Source of the DNA: UBA1351 sp963677885 | Lineage (GTDB): Bacteria; Bacillota; Clostridia; Lachnospirales; Vallitaleaceae | DNA length: 64,000 nucleotides | Direction of reading: 5' to 3' | Assembly (NCBI GenBank): GCA_963677885.1 | Contig: OY782500.1 | Coordinates: 4,650,001 to 4,714,000, forward strand | Shown here: positions 42,934-51,070 of the stretch, piece after piece | Layout of the letters: each line of letters begins with the position of its first letter | How positions within the stretch are numbered: position 1 is the first letter of the stretch | Program-made: the position numbers and the translations under genes | Notes under the pieces: model-generated | Database searches by the model: none | Told to the model about the DNA's origin: nothing | Seen by the model: only the letters and a program-made list of their open reading frames with translations

Positions 42934-44271
42934 GTGAAGAATAAGATAATCGTCGATCAAAGACAAAAGCAGATCATGGTCAAGGACTCATCTACATCAG
43001 GGTCAATTGCATGTGAAACACACTCCACCTCAGGCGTTGTCAGCCAAAGGGCCTGTGTATACTGTGGTGCTAGGGTTGTCCTTAATCCAATAACAGATGC
43101 AGCCCATATCGTTCATGGACCTATTGGATGTGCGTCCTATACATGGGATATAAGAGGATCCCTATCCAGCGACAGTGAGCTCTACCGAATGAGTTTCTCT
43201 ACTGATTTGGATAACCAGGATATTATTTTTGGTGGCGAGAAGAAACTGGTTGCAGCCATAGATGAAGTCATTGAAAATGAATCACCCAACGTTGTTTTTG
43301 TATACTCAACCTGTGTTGTTGGTGTTATTGGAGATGATGTAAAAGCAGTATGTAAACATGCAGAAATGAAACATGGAATCAGGGTCATCCCCGTTAATTC
43401 ATCAGGGTTTTCAGGAAGTAAGAAGGACGGCTATAAAGCTGCCTGTCATGCAATTCTGGACCTCATGGGAGATGAAGAAAATATAGAGAAAATTCCTTAT
43501 TCCATTAACTTCTTAGGAGATTTTAACTTGGCAGGGGAAGCTTGGATTATTAAATCCTATTTAGAAGCCATCGGCTTCAACCTACTGACTTGTGTAACAG
43601 GAGACTCAACGACTGAGTCATTGGGAATGGCCAAACACGCTACATTGAATATTGTCCAGTGTGCTGGGTCCATGACCTTTTTAGCAAAAAAAATGAAAAT
43701 GAAATATGGCATTCCTTTTGAGAAAGTTCGATTTTTTGGTCTGGAGGATACAGTGGCATCTCTACGAAAAATCGTTGATCTTATAGGGAATGAGGAGCAT
43801 AAATTACGTTTTGAAGCCTTAATTGATGCCAAGGAAGCCCAGTTTCTTGAACCGATCGCAGCCTACCGTGAAAAACTTACCGGTAAAAAAGTTGCCCTTT
43901 ACGTTGGTGGTGGTTTTAAGGCCATATCTTTAATTGATCAATTTAGGGATATGGGGATTGAAACGGTTTTAGTAGGAACTCAAACCGGGTCAAAAAGTGA
44001 ATATGAACAATTTAGAGAAATTACCAGTGAAGGCACGGTAATTCTGGATGATGCCAACCCTACTGAACTGGAATATTTCATGAAAGAGACTGGGGCTGAT
44101 ATATTAGTCGGTGGAGTAAAAGAAAGACCTCTTGCCTATAAACTGGGTGTCGCCTTCGTCGACCACAATCATGAACGAAAACATCCACTTGCAGGTTATG
44201 AAGGAGCATTAAATTTTGCAAAAGAAGTGGACCTGACCGTTAATTCACCGGTTTGGAAACTGGTTAGATAG
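42934..44271 (+). CDS. nifE: Nitrogenase cofactor scaffold protein
   Basis: 445 aa, homologous to NifD. It has RACVYCGARVV near residue 34, GPIGCASYTWDIRG near residue 62 and STCVVGVIGDDV near residue 128, but lacks the NifD cofactor His loop (here VDHNHERKHPLAGYEGALN). NifEN is the scaffold on which the iron-molybdenum cofactor matures. The start is GTG at 42934 with AAGGAGGGA before it. nifN follows 9 nt later. Confidence 0.93.
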   Translation: MKNKIIVDQRQKQIMVKDSSTSGSIACETHSTSGVVSQRACVYCGARVVLNPITDAAHIVHGPIGCASYTWDIRGSLSSDSELYRMSFSTDLDNQDIIFGGEKKLVAAIDEVIENESPNVVFVYSTCVVGVIGDDVKAVCKHAEMKHGIRVIPVNSSGFSGSKKDGYKAACHAILDLMGDEENIEKIPYSINFLGDFNLAGEAWIIKSYLEAIGFNLLTCVTGDSTTESLGMAKHATLNIVQCAGSMTFLAKKMKMKYGIPFEKVRFFGLEDTVASLRKIVDLIGNEEHKLRFEALIDAKEAQFLEPIAAYREKLTGKKVALYVGGGFKAISLIDQFRDMGIETVLVGTQTGSKSEYEQFREITSEGTVILDDANPTELEYFMKETGADILVGGVKERPLAYKLGVAFVDHNHERKHPLAGYEGALNFAKEVDLTVNSPVWKLVR

Positions 44272-44280
44272 GAGGCAGGT

Positions 44281-45762
44281 ATGGATAGAGAAAGAAATTA
44301 TGTAAATATGCAGGTCAACCCCTGTAAGATGTGTATGCCAATGGGTGCCAGTCAAGCCCTTAAAGGTTTTGCCAATACTATGAATATTATTCATGGGTCC
44401 CAAGGATGTTCAACCTATATCAGAAGACATATGGCAGCCCATTACAATGAGCCGGTGGATATCGCCTCATCATCCCTGTCAGAAGAAGGAACCGTTTATG
44501 GCGGTTCCAAAAACCTAAAACTGGGAATCAAAAATATGGTTGGCATGTATCATCCGGAAATTGTTGGAGTTCTTACAACCTGTCTGGCTGAAACCATCGG
44601 TGATGATATAAACCGCATTGTAAAGGAAGTAAGGGAGTCAGGAGATTATGACGATGTGGATATTATTCCTATCCCAACTCCCGGTTATGGAGGATCCCAA
44701 TCAGAAGGTTATTTTGCCGCTATCAAAGGAATTCTTAAGTATTACGGTGAAAAGTATTTGGCAGGTGAATATGAATATCTGTCTGAGGACCTGAAGGAGA
44801 GAGACTATGAGGAACTTGGCCTGGACAGGGAAATACCCTACAAAGCTAAGGGTTATATCAATGTTATTGTATCCAACGCAACCTGTGAAGACATTAGGGA
44901 GTTAAAAAGAATCTCCGGCATTCTTGGTGTTGATTTTCTTATTCTTCCTGATATATCCGATGTTTTTGATGCACCTTATGAGCCAAACTATAACAAACTA
45001 AATGGAGACGGACTTTCAAGAGAACAGATTCCCATGGCCTTTGAAGCCCTGGCTACTATCGAACTTGGTCATCTGGTGGCAGACATGTATTCACCGGCAA
45101 AATACCTATATGAAACCTTTGATATTCCCATGTACCGCTTACCCCTTCCAATTGGCATTCACCATATGGATGCCTTTGTTGAAACGGTGGCAAGTGTGAT
45201 GGAGATGGAGGTCCCTGGAGAATTGGTTAAAGAAAGAGGCCGGTTACTGGATGGGATGATCGATTCCCACAAACACAGTGCCTTAGGCAAGGTAGCCATC
45301 TTTGGTGATATGGATTTAGTCTATGGTATCTCGGGGCTTCTGGCAGAAAATGGTATGGATGTCATGGTTTGTGCCACCGGAAGTAAAACCAAACGTTTCA
45401 AAGAGGGGATTGAATCAATCATGGACAAGTATTCCTGTGATCCGGTTGTCATGCAGGATTCAGATTTTGAAACCATTAGGGAAGTTATTCATGAAAGAGG
45501 CGTTAATATCATGGTGGGTACATCTGATGGTAAGTTCATCTGGGAGAAAGACGGAATTGATCTGGTCAGAGTAGGTTTTCCTGTACATGACCACATTGGT
45601 GCCCAGAGAAAACTTAGGTTCGGATATAAAGGCTCAATTAGACTTTTAGATGAAGTCGTTAATAAGTTACTGGATCAAAAGCACAGAGGCTATAAGGATC
45701 GTATGATCGACAATTACTATAAAGAAGTAACGAAAAGAATGGAGGAACCCATATGGCAGTGA
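44281..45762 (+). CDS. nifN: Nitrogenase cofactor scaffold protein
   Basis: 493 aa, homologous to NifK: NPCKMCMPMGASQALKG near residue 13, HGSQGCSTYIRRH near residue 40 and TTCLAETIGDDI near residue 100. It is about 40 residues longer than nifK here because of an acidic insert (EYEYLSEDLKERDYEELGLD near residue 165). It forms the NifEN scaffold. The last 10 nt overlap nifB, whose ribosome site GGAGGAACCC lies inside nifN. No NifB fusion is present. Confidence 0.93.
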   Translation: MDRERNYVNMQVNPCKMCMPMGASQALKGFANTMNIIHGSQGCSTYIRRHMAAHYNEPVDIASSSLSEEGTVYGGSKNLKLGIKNMVGMYHPEIVGVLTTCLAETIGDDINRIVKEVRESGDYDDVDIIPIPTPGYGGSQSEGYFAAIKGILKYYGEKYLAGEYEYLSEDLKERDYEELGLDREIPYKAKGYINVIVSNATCEDIRELKRISGILGVDFLILPDISDVFDAPYEPNYNKLNGDGLSREQIPMAFEALATIELGHLVADMYSPAKYLYETFDIPMYRLPLPIGIHHMDAFVETVASVMEMEVPGELVKERGRLLDGMIDSHKHSALGKVAIFGDMDLVYGISGLLAENGMDVMVCATGSKTKRFKEGIESIMDKYSCDPVVMQDSDFETIREVIHERGVNIMVGTSDGKFIWEKDGIDLVRVGFPVHDHIGAQRKLRFGYKGSIRLLDEVVNKLLDQKHRGYKDRMIDNYYKEVTKRMEEPIWQ

Positions 45763-46610
45763 GAGTGACTAACCAATCGGAAAAGATACAGAACAAGAAC
45801 AAAACCCATCCCTGTTTCAATGCCAAGGCCCACGAATTTGCCAGAATGCATCTTCCGGTAGCCCCTAAGTGTAATATTCAGTGTAATTATTGTCACCGGA
45901 AATTTGACTGTACCAATGAGTCAAGGCCGGGGGTCACCTCAGATATACTTAAACCTGAAGCGGCTCTCATGAAATATAAGGAAACCAAGAAGCAATTCGA
46001 AACTCTTTCAGTTGTAGGAATCGCCGGTCCTGGTGATGCCTTGGCCAACTGGGAAGAGACTAAGGAGACCTTAAAATTGATTCGTGATTTTGATCCTGAT
46101 GTGACCTTTTGTTTGTCTACCAACGGATTAAAACTGACCAAGTATGCTGACGAGTTGATTGAGCTGGGTGTATCACATATTACAGTAACCATTAACACGG
46201 TATACGAAGAAGTGGCTGCCAAGATTTATAGACATATCCGCTTTGAAGGGAAAAAATACTTCGGTCTTGAAGGAGCAGCCAAACTTTTAAAAGCCCAATG
46301 GGACGGTGTCCAGTATTTAGCCGACAAGGATGTTTTCGTCAAAGTCAACATTGTATACCTAAAAGGCGTTAACGACGACCATATCGACGAAGTTGTTAAA
46401 AAGGCCAGTGCCTGTGGAGCCAGTGTCACCAATATCATGCCCCATATTCCAGTAGAGGGTACTCCCTTTGAAGTGCTGGAACAGGCTCCTATTCGTGAGG
46501 TCATGAATAAACGTTTGGAGCTTAACCCTATTTTGCCACAAATGATGCACTGTAATCAGTGTCGGGCAGATGCAGTTGGAAAACTGGGTGGATGCAGGAA
46601 TGCTGTTTAG
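45753..46610 (+). CDS. nifB: Nitrogenase cofactor biosynthesis radical SAM protein
   Basis: 285 aa. The radical-SAM cluster motif is CNIQCNYCHRKFDC (Cys spacing 3 and 2) near residue 34, followed by VGIAGPGDALAN (SAM-binding glycine motif) near residue 88 and the extra cofactor-cluster cysteines, including the final MHCNQCRADAVGKLGG. It makes NifB-co, the iron-sulfur-carbide core. It lacks the C-terminal NifX-like domain of proteobacterial NifB; such minimal NifB proteins are known from methanogens and Clostridia. Confidence 0.95.
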   Translation: MAVRVTNQSEKIQNKNKTHPCFNAKAHEFARMHLPVAPKCNIQCNYCHRKFDCTNESRPGVTSDILKPEAALMKYKETKKQFETLSVVGIAGPGDALANWEETKETLKLIRDFDPDVTFCLSTNGLKLTKYADELIELGVSHITVTINTVYEEVAAKIYRHIRFEGKKYFGLEGAAKLLKAQWDGVQYLADKDVFVKVNIVYLKGVNDDHIDEVVKKASACGASVTNIMPHIPVEGTPFEVLEQAPIREVMNKRLELNPILPQMMHCNQCRADAVGKLGGCRNAV

Positions 46611-46661
46611 GGTATAAAACTCAATATCTTAAAATCCTATTAAATGATGATGGAGGTTATT

Positions 46662-46967
46662 ATGGAGAAATTAAAGCATCACATATTTGTATGTTCCAGT
46701 TCAAGGCTAACTGGTGAAATCAAAGGATACTGTGCAGGAAACGGAAACCTTGAGGTTTTGGAAAACTTTGTTGAAGAGGTGAATGACCGTATGTTGGATT
46801 CTGATATTATGGTTTCCAACACAGGTTGTGTGGGACTCTGCTCGATGGGTCCGGTAGTTATGATCTACCCTGAACAAATCTGGTATGGAAAAGTCACACC
46901 GGATGATGTGGAGGAAATCATGGACGCTCTGGAAGAAGGTGAGGTTGTTGAAAGATTGGTTATCTAG
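46662..46967 (+). CDS. Thioredoxin-like [2Fe-2S] ferredoxin
   Basis: 101 aa from the ATG at 46662, with TGGAGG before it (an earlier ATG run at 46644 precedes the site). Four cysteines are spaced as in thioredoxin-like 2Fe-2S ferredoxins: FVCSSSRLTGEIKGYC near residue 9 and NTGCVGLCSMGPVVMIYP near residue 52. Such proteins are common in nif clusters and may donate electrons to nitrogenase or serve in cofactor assembly. The last 20 bases overlap the modA start region, which takes its ribosome site from this gene. Confidence 0.88.
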   Translation: MEKLKHHIFVCSSSRLTGEIKGYCAGNGNLEVLENFVEEVNDRMLDSDIMVSNTGCVGLCSMGPVVMIYPEQIWYGKVTPDDVEEIMDALEEGEVVERLVI

Positions 46968-47736
46968 AAGCTTTTTACTTCTTTTGTCTTTAAGTCTTTT
47001 TACAGCTTGCAATGCCTTGGCTAGTGAAGGCCCTAACCAGGAAATTATCGTATATGCAGCGGCCAGTTTAACGGAAAGCTTTCAGGAGATTGAGAAAGAG
47101 TATGAAGGTCAACATCCTGGAATCGATATAGTTCTAAACTTTGCCGGAAGTCAAATGCTCTTCAACCAGATTAAATCAGGTGGAAGGGCTGACCTGTATT
47201 TCAGCGCAAACCTCCGTTATCCAGACCAATTAGTGGCGGATGGTGTGGAAGGTTGTATGGAAGTGGATAATTATGGGACCAATACCCTAGTTCTTATTGG
47301 TAAAGATATAAAAGGCGATGATTTTACCTCCTGGATGGAGGGACTGCAAAGGGAAAACCCACGAATTGTCATTGCTCATGAATCTGTACCGGTAGGATCC
47401 TATACAGTTAAGATGATGGATAATTACCTAGAAATGGAAAAGAATCAGGAAACCTATGAGTTTTTTTATAACCATGTTGTTTCCTATGAGAATGATGTGA
47501 AAAGTATTGTAACAAAAGTTGTCCTAGGTGAAGCCGATTATGGTATTGTCTATGTTTCAGATTATATGGCTATTAAGGACAAGCCGGGGATAGGTTATAT
47601 ATCTATACCTGAGTCATTTAACATCAAAGCCCAATATGGGTCCATTCTTATTGAAGTAACTGATGAGACAAAAGACCTTTATGACTATATTCTTACCGGT
47701 AAGGGTCAGGAGATTCTAAATGACTTTGGTTTCTAA
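46948..47736 (+). CDS. modA: Molybdate-binding lipoprotein of an ABC importer
   Basis: About 262 aa from TTG at 46948 (LKDWLSRSFLLLLSL), chosen because it gives a short lipoprotein signal with lipobox FTAC and because GAAGGTGAGG lies just before it; upstream in-frame ATG codons would place a long non-signal extension inside the ferredoxin gene. The mature protein starts with IIVYAAASLTESFQEIE and has NFAGSQMLFNQIKSGGRADLY-like and VPVGSYTVKM segments, the ModA oxyanion fold. It supplies molybdenum for the nitrogenase cofactor. Confidence 0.9.
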   Translation: MKDWLSRSFLLLLSLSLFTACNALASEGPNQEIIVYAAASLTESFQEIEKEYEGQHPGIDIVLNFAGSQMLFNQIKSGGRADLYFSANLRYPDQLVADGVEGCMEVDNYGTNTLVLIGKDIKGDDFTSWMEGLQRENPRIVIAHESVPVGSYTVKMMDNYLEMEKNQETYEFFYNHVVSYENDVKSIVTKVVLGEADYGIVYVSDYMAIKDKPGIGYISIPESFNIKAQYGSILIEVTDETKDLYDYILTGKGQEILNDFGF

Positions 47737-47784
47737 TAATCTGATTCCCATATGAGAAAATCCATAGAAAGGAAGGTGAAAAGC

Positions 47785-48576
47785 ATGGTGCTAAAAAGAA
47801 GTTTTGATTATGGAATATCCCTGTTTTTGACTATGACCCTTTTGGTCATGATTTATCTGGTGTCCGGTCTCTTTAGGCCCTTTTATTCCAATTCCGGTTT
47901 GCTGGAAGTTTTTAGCTCTGACACCTTAACCTCCATTTTGGTTTCGGCACTGAGTATTATCATATCTATATCCATCGTTGTTGTGTCGGGAACCTTGCTG
48001 GCCTTTAAGATGCACAAGAAAAACGGTCAGGCTTATGAGATCTTTCATGGATTGATTATGTTGCCCCTTCTTTTACCTCCAACCGTTGCTGGTTTGGTAC
48101 TCTTACAGGGCTTTGGATCTAACTCCTGGTTCAGCCACTTTTTCTTCGGTGGAAAGCTATCGGTAGCCTTTCATTTTGCAGGTATTGTTGTAACCCAGGT
48201 TTTTATAACCCTACCATATTTTTATCAGATGATGTTAAACGGTTTTGAACAGGTAGAGGATGCCTATGAAGAGGAAGCCCAAGTGGCCGGGGCTGACTCC
48301 TTTACAATTCTTAGGGCAGTCCTGATTCCTATGACCAAAAAAAATATGTTGGCAGGTATCTTTCTTTGCGGCCTAAGGGGTCTGTCTGAGTTTGGTGCCA
48401 CCATCATGTTTGCAGGAAATATGGTGGGTAAAACCCAGACCATGACAACCAGAATCTATCAACTCTATCAAATGGATGTAGAAGCGGCTTTCTCTCTGGC
48501 AGCCCTTCAAGTCATTCTATTCATATTACCCTTTGCATTTTTTATTAAAAAGCAAAAGGAAGGAGTTAAATCATGA
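47785..48576 (+). CDS. modB: Molybdate ABC importer permease
   Basis: 263 aa from the ATG at 47785, with AAGGAAGGTG before it; the in-frame ATG at 47752 has no such site. Five to six membrane helices, with the EAA loop EEEAQVAGADSFTILRAVLIP near residue 165 and GLRGLSEFGATIMFAGN near residue 200, typical of ModB. No modC ATPase gene follows; the stop overlaps the nifV start by 4 nt. The importer must use an ATPase encoded elsewhere. Confidence 0.9.
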   Translation: MVLKRSFDYGISLFLTMTLLVMIYLVSGLFRPFYSNSGLLEVFSSDTLTSILVSALSIIISISIVVVSGTLLAFKMHKKNGQAYEIFHGLIMLPLLLPPTVAGLVLLQGFGSNSWFSHFFFGGKLSVAFHFAGIVVTQVFITLPYFYQMMLNGFEQVEDAYEEEAQVAGADSFTILRAVLIPMTKKNMLAGIFLCGLRGLSEFGATIMFAGNMVGKTQTMTTRIYQLYQMDVEAAFSLAALQVILFILPFAFFIKKQKEGVKS

Positions 48577-49592
48577 AGAAATTAACAGTCATTGATACAA
48601 CACTTCGAGATGGTGAACAATCTCCAGGTGTTGCTTTTTCACATAGAGAAAAGTTAAATATTGCCAAGCACCTGGATCAGTTGGGTGTAGATATTATTGA
48701 AGCAGGTATTCCTGTTATGAATATGATGGAACAACAAACCATTCATGATATCTTAAGCCTTGGTCTCAAAGCTGACATACTTACTTGGAACCGTCTTCAT
48801 ATGAAAGATATCAAGGCTTCGCTGGAAGCAGGAGCAAAAAATCTCCATATATCAGTTCCCGTATCGGATGTTCATATTTTTAAGAAGCTTAGGACGACCA
48901 GGTCAGAGCTTTTACATAATCTGGAAGGCGTTCTTTCCTACTGTGCAGAAAATGATGTGAACGTATCAGTGGGGGGTGAAGACGCCTCCAGGGCTGATGA
49001 AGACTTCTTGGCAGAGGTATTCTGCAAAGGCACCCAGTACGGTGTTAAAAGAATCCGTTATGCTGATACGGTCAGTGTCCTAACTCCTTTTACGACACTT
49101 GAACGGATAGAAAACCTTATTCAAGGAATGGCAGGAAAACTTGATATATCAGCAGAGGATCTGATGAATGACCTCCTTATTGATTTCCATGGTCACAATG
49201 ATTTTGGCCTGGGAACGGCTAATGCTTTGGCCGCCTTTAAGGCAGGAGCACTTGGCATTTCCTGCTCCGTTAATGGCCTGGGTGAGAGAGCCGGCAATAC
49301 AGCCCTGGAGGAAATAGTTATGGCCTTAAGCCTTCTTGAAGAGGCCCAGGTCGATATCAAGGTTAAAGAGATTATGCGGGTTTCAAAACTTGTAGAAGCA
49401 TACTCCGGCCGTACCGTCATGGAGTCTAAACCTATTGTAGGCAAAATGGTTTTTTCCCATGAATCAGGTATCCACGTAGATGGTTTGCTCAAGGATAAGC
49501 GGACCTATTGCTATCTGGATCCAAAGATTTTGGGTAGGAGACATTCTTATGTGAAGGGAAAGCATAGTGGGCGGAGTGCTGAGAGGATTTAG
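48573..49592 (+). CDS. nifV: Homocitrate synthase, C-terminally truncated
   Basis: 339 aa. Features of NifV are intact: VIDTTLRDGEQSPGVAFS at the start, RYADTVSVLTPF near residue 160, DFHGHNDFGLGTANALAAF near residue 208 (metal His pair), NGLGERAGNTALEEIVMAL near residue 230 and FSHESGIHVDGLLKD near residue 298. Family members normally continue some 35-45 residues past GKHSG, but here the frame stops as KGKHSGRSAERI. The last codons lie inside the left arm of a 188-bp palindrome (49571-49758), so insertion or recombination seems to have replaced the normal tail. The catalytic barrel is complete; activity is uncertain. It provides homocitrate for the cofactor. Confidence 0.85.
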   Translation: MKKLTVIDTTLRDGEQSPGVAFSHREKLNIAKHLDQLGVDIIEAGIPVMNMMEQQTIHDILSLGLKADILTWNRLHMKDIKASLEAGAKNLHISVPVSDVHIFKKLRTTRSELLHNLEGVLSYCAENDVNVSVGGEDASRADEDFLAEVFCKGTQYGVKRIRYADTVSVLTPFTTLERIENLIQGMAGKLDISAEDLMNDLLIDFHGHNDFGLGTANALAAFKAGALGISCSVNGLGERAGNTALEEIVMALSLLEEAQVDIKVKEIMRVSKLVEAYSGRTVMESKPIVGKMVFSHESGIHVDGLLKDKRTYCYLDPKILGRRHSYVKGKHSGRSAERI

Positions 49593-49758
49593 TTGTTGGA
49601 AAGTTGGGGTCATGGAGGTGCGGGTCAATGGTCCCTTGGGTCAGGCGGGTACATCCCAGACCAGAGTATACTCTGGCCAGTGATGTAAAGCCTACCCCAA
49701 GGGACCACTGACCCACACCTCCATTCGGTTTCTAACAAATGTCCTCTCAGCGCTGCGC
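49571..49758. repeat. 188-bp imperfect palindromic element overlapping the end of nifV
   Basis: The outer arms are GCGGAGTGCTGAGAGGA (49571-49587) and TCCTCTCAGCGCTGCGC (49742-49758). Inside are TTGTTxGAAA arms, then about 29 bp of strong complementarity (ATGGAGGTG, GGGTCA, TGGTCCCTTGGG against their complements near 49690-49724), then TACATC/GATGTA, and a central perfect palindrome CCAGAGTATACTCTGG. Several mismatches become G-U pairs if the minus strand is transcribed. It resembles a MITE-like or REP-like hairpin element; no ORF is inside. Confidence 0.8.
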
Positions 49759-49875
49759 TGGAGAGGTTTGATTAGCTTTGTAGTGGTGTTGTGGGGCGCC
49801 TCGGCGCTTTGCTGGAGGCTTGGATTAGGTTGTGGGGCGCTTCGGTGCAGCTCTGGAGGCTTGGGTTTGGTTGGA
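49741..49875. repeat. GC-rich diverged tandem hairpin repeats
   Basis: Two units beginning GTGGGGCGC (49790 and 49834, period about 44 bp), each with a CGCCTCGGCGC- or GCGCTTCGGTGC-type hairpin and ending CTGGAGGCTTGG, are preceded by a looser relative (CTCTCAGCGCTGCGCTGGAGAGG). The block is clearly more GC-rich than its surroundings. It adjoins the palindrome at 49571-49758, so the two may be one element. The rest of the gap to 50021 shows nothing further. Confidence 0.6.
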
Positions 49876-50021
49876 AGAGATGGGATACTTGTTTGTATGA
49901 GGGATATTTATAGTCATGGCTGAGGTAATTGGGTGAATTACTTTGGTCATTTTTATTTGGTGGAATGTTGATTGTTTGGTATGATTAGATTATACAAATG
50001 ATGGATGATGGAGGTTGAAGG

Positions 50022-50903
50022 ATGTATCGGATATTTTATTTTTCTGGGACGGATAATACCAAATTGATGGCTGAGGGAATATATGGAGAAATGTTGAGGC
50101 TGGGGCTTGAGGTTGATTTGAGGGATATAGTAGAGGTGAGTAAGGGGTTTGATGGGGCCTTGGCTGAGAACCAGCTTATGATTGGAAAAGATGATGTGGT
50201 TGTGATTGGCTTTCCTATTCATGCTTTTTCCATGCCGGATATTGTTGAGGACTTTATAAGAAAGCTTCCCAGGGGTAGGGGGCGGAAGGCTGTTGTATTT
50301 CAGACGGCAGCAGATCCTACAGTAGCCAATCTGTCTGGTCTTGTTCATGGTAGAGACTACCTTAAGATGAAGGGATATAAGGTGATCTATGAAAGAGGAT
50401 TTATTATGGGCTGTAATTTTTTCTATCCTATAAGTAAAGGCTTGGTTAAAAAGCTTTATTACCGCAACCTTGAATTGATGAAAGATATGGTTGAAGACCT
50501 GAAGAAGGGACAGGAAAGGCATGTTGAAGTAGGGCGGATGACCACTGAACTGGCTTTGGTTTTTCACTATTTTGAGGAAAACTGGGGAGCCAGGTTTATG
50601 GGGCGTGAAATATATGCCAATTCTCAGTGTACATCCTGTGGAAAATGTATTCGGTCCTGTCCTAAAGGAAATATTGAATTCCAGGATGGTGAAATTATAT
50701 TTGGCAAAGCTTGTATGTGGTGTATGAAATGCTTTACTATCTGCCCGGCAGATGCCGTCGTACAAGGCTATGCTCCAAAGATCAAGATACAAGGTGGCTA
50801 CCACATTCATGATATTATCCATGACTCAGGGATTGATTATGAGAATTACCAACTTCAGGGTGAGTTTGAAGAGAGATTTAAGGATTATTTTACAATTAAT
50901 TAG
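50022..50903 (+). CDS. EFR1-type flavodoxin-ferredoxin fusion protein
   Basis: 293 aa. The N-terminal flavodoxin-like domain begins MYRIFYFSGTDNTKLMAEGI (FMN phosphate loop) and continues with VVIGFPIHAFSMPDIVEDF near residue 62. The C-terminal part carries two 4Fe-4S motifs: CTSCGKCIRSCPKGNI near residue 204 and CMWCMKCFTICPADAV near residue 230. Proteins of this type are widespread in Clostridia and presumably mediate electron transfer. The location after the nif cluster invites the idea of an electron donor to nitrogenase, but that is only positional. The gene starts 430 nt after nifV, beyond the repeat block. Confidence 0.88.
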   Translation: MYRIFYFSGTDNTKLMAEGIYGEMLRLGLEVDLRDIVEVSKGFDGALAENQLMIGKDDVVVIGFPIHAFSMPDIVEDFIRKLPRGRGRKAVVFQTAADPTVANLSGLVHGRDYLKMKGYKVIYERGFIMGCNFFYPISKGLVKKLYYRNLELMKDMVEDLKKGQERHVEVGRMTTELALVFHYFEENWGARFMGREIYANSQCTSCGKCIRSCPKGNIEFQDGEIIFGKACMWCMKCFTICPADAVVQGYAPKIKIQGGYHIHDIIHDSGIDYENYQLQGEFEERFKDYFTIN

Positions 50904-50961
50904 CAAGCAGAAGGGATTATTAGAAAATATTTTTTTAGTGATTCATCGAGACTCTCAACTA

Positions 50962-50990
50962 GTGACATCATATTATAACAATGCTATAAT
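50962..50990 (+). promoter_or_regulatory. Sigma-A promoter of the chemoreceptor gene
   Basis: GTGACA (50962-50967), 17-bp spacer, TATAAT (50985-50990), 80 bp before the start codon at 51071. Confidence 0.72.
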
Positions 50991-51070
50991 TAATTAATGA
51001 ATATTGTTCAAACAAGAACTGCTGGACAAGAAGAATTAACGTATTTCAATATTTATAGGAGGAATAAGGG

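Noticed and set aside
44281..46610. Fused NifN-NifB protein
   Set aside because: The two frames overlap by 10 nt but are separate, each with its own start and stop.
49953..50822. Open frame of 289 codons on the minus strand
   Set aside because: It lies opposite the EFR1 flavodoxin-ferredoxin gene, whose cluster motifs are certain; its translation has no family signature and no ribosome site.
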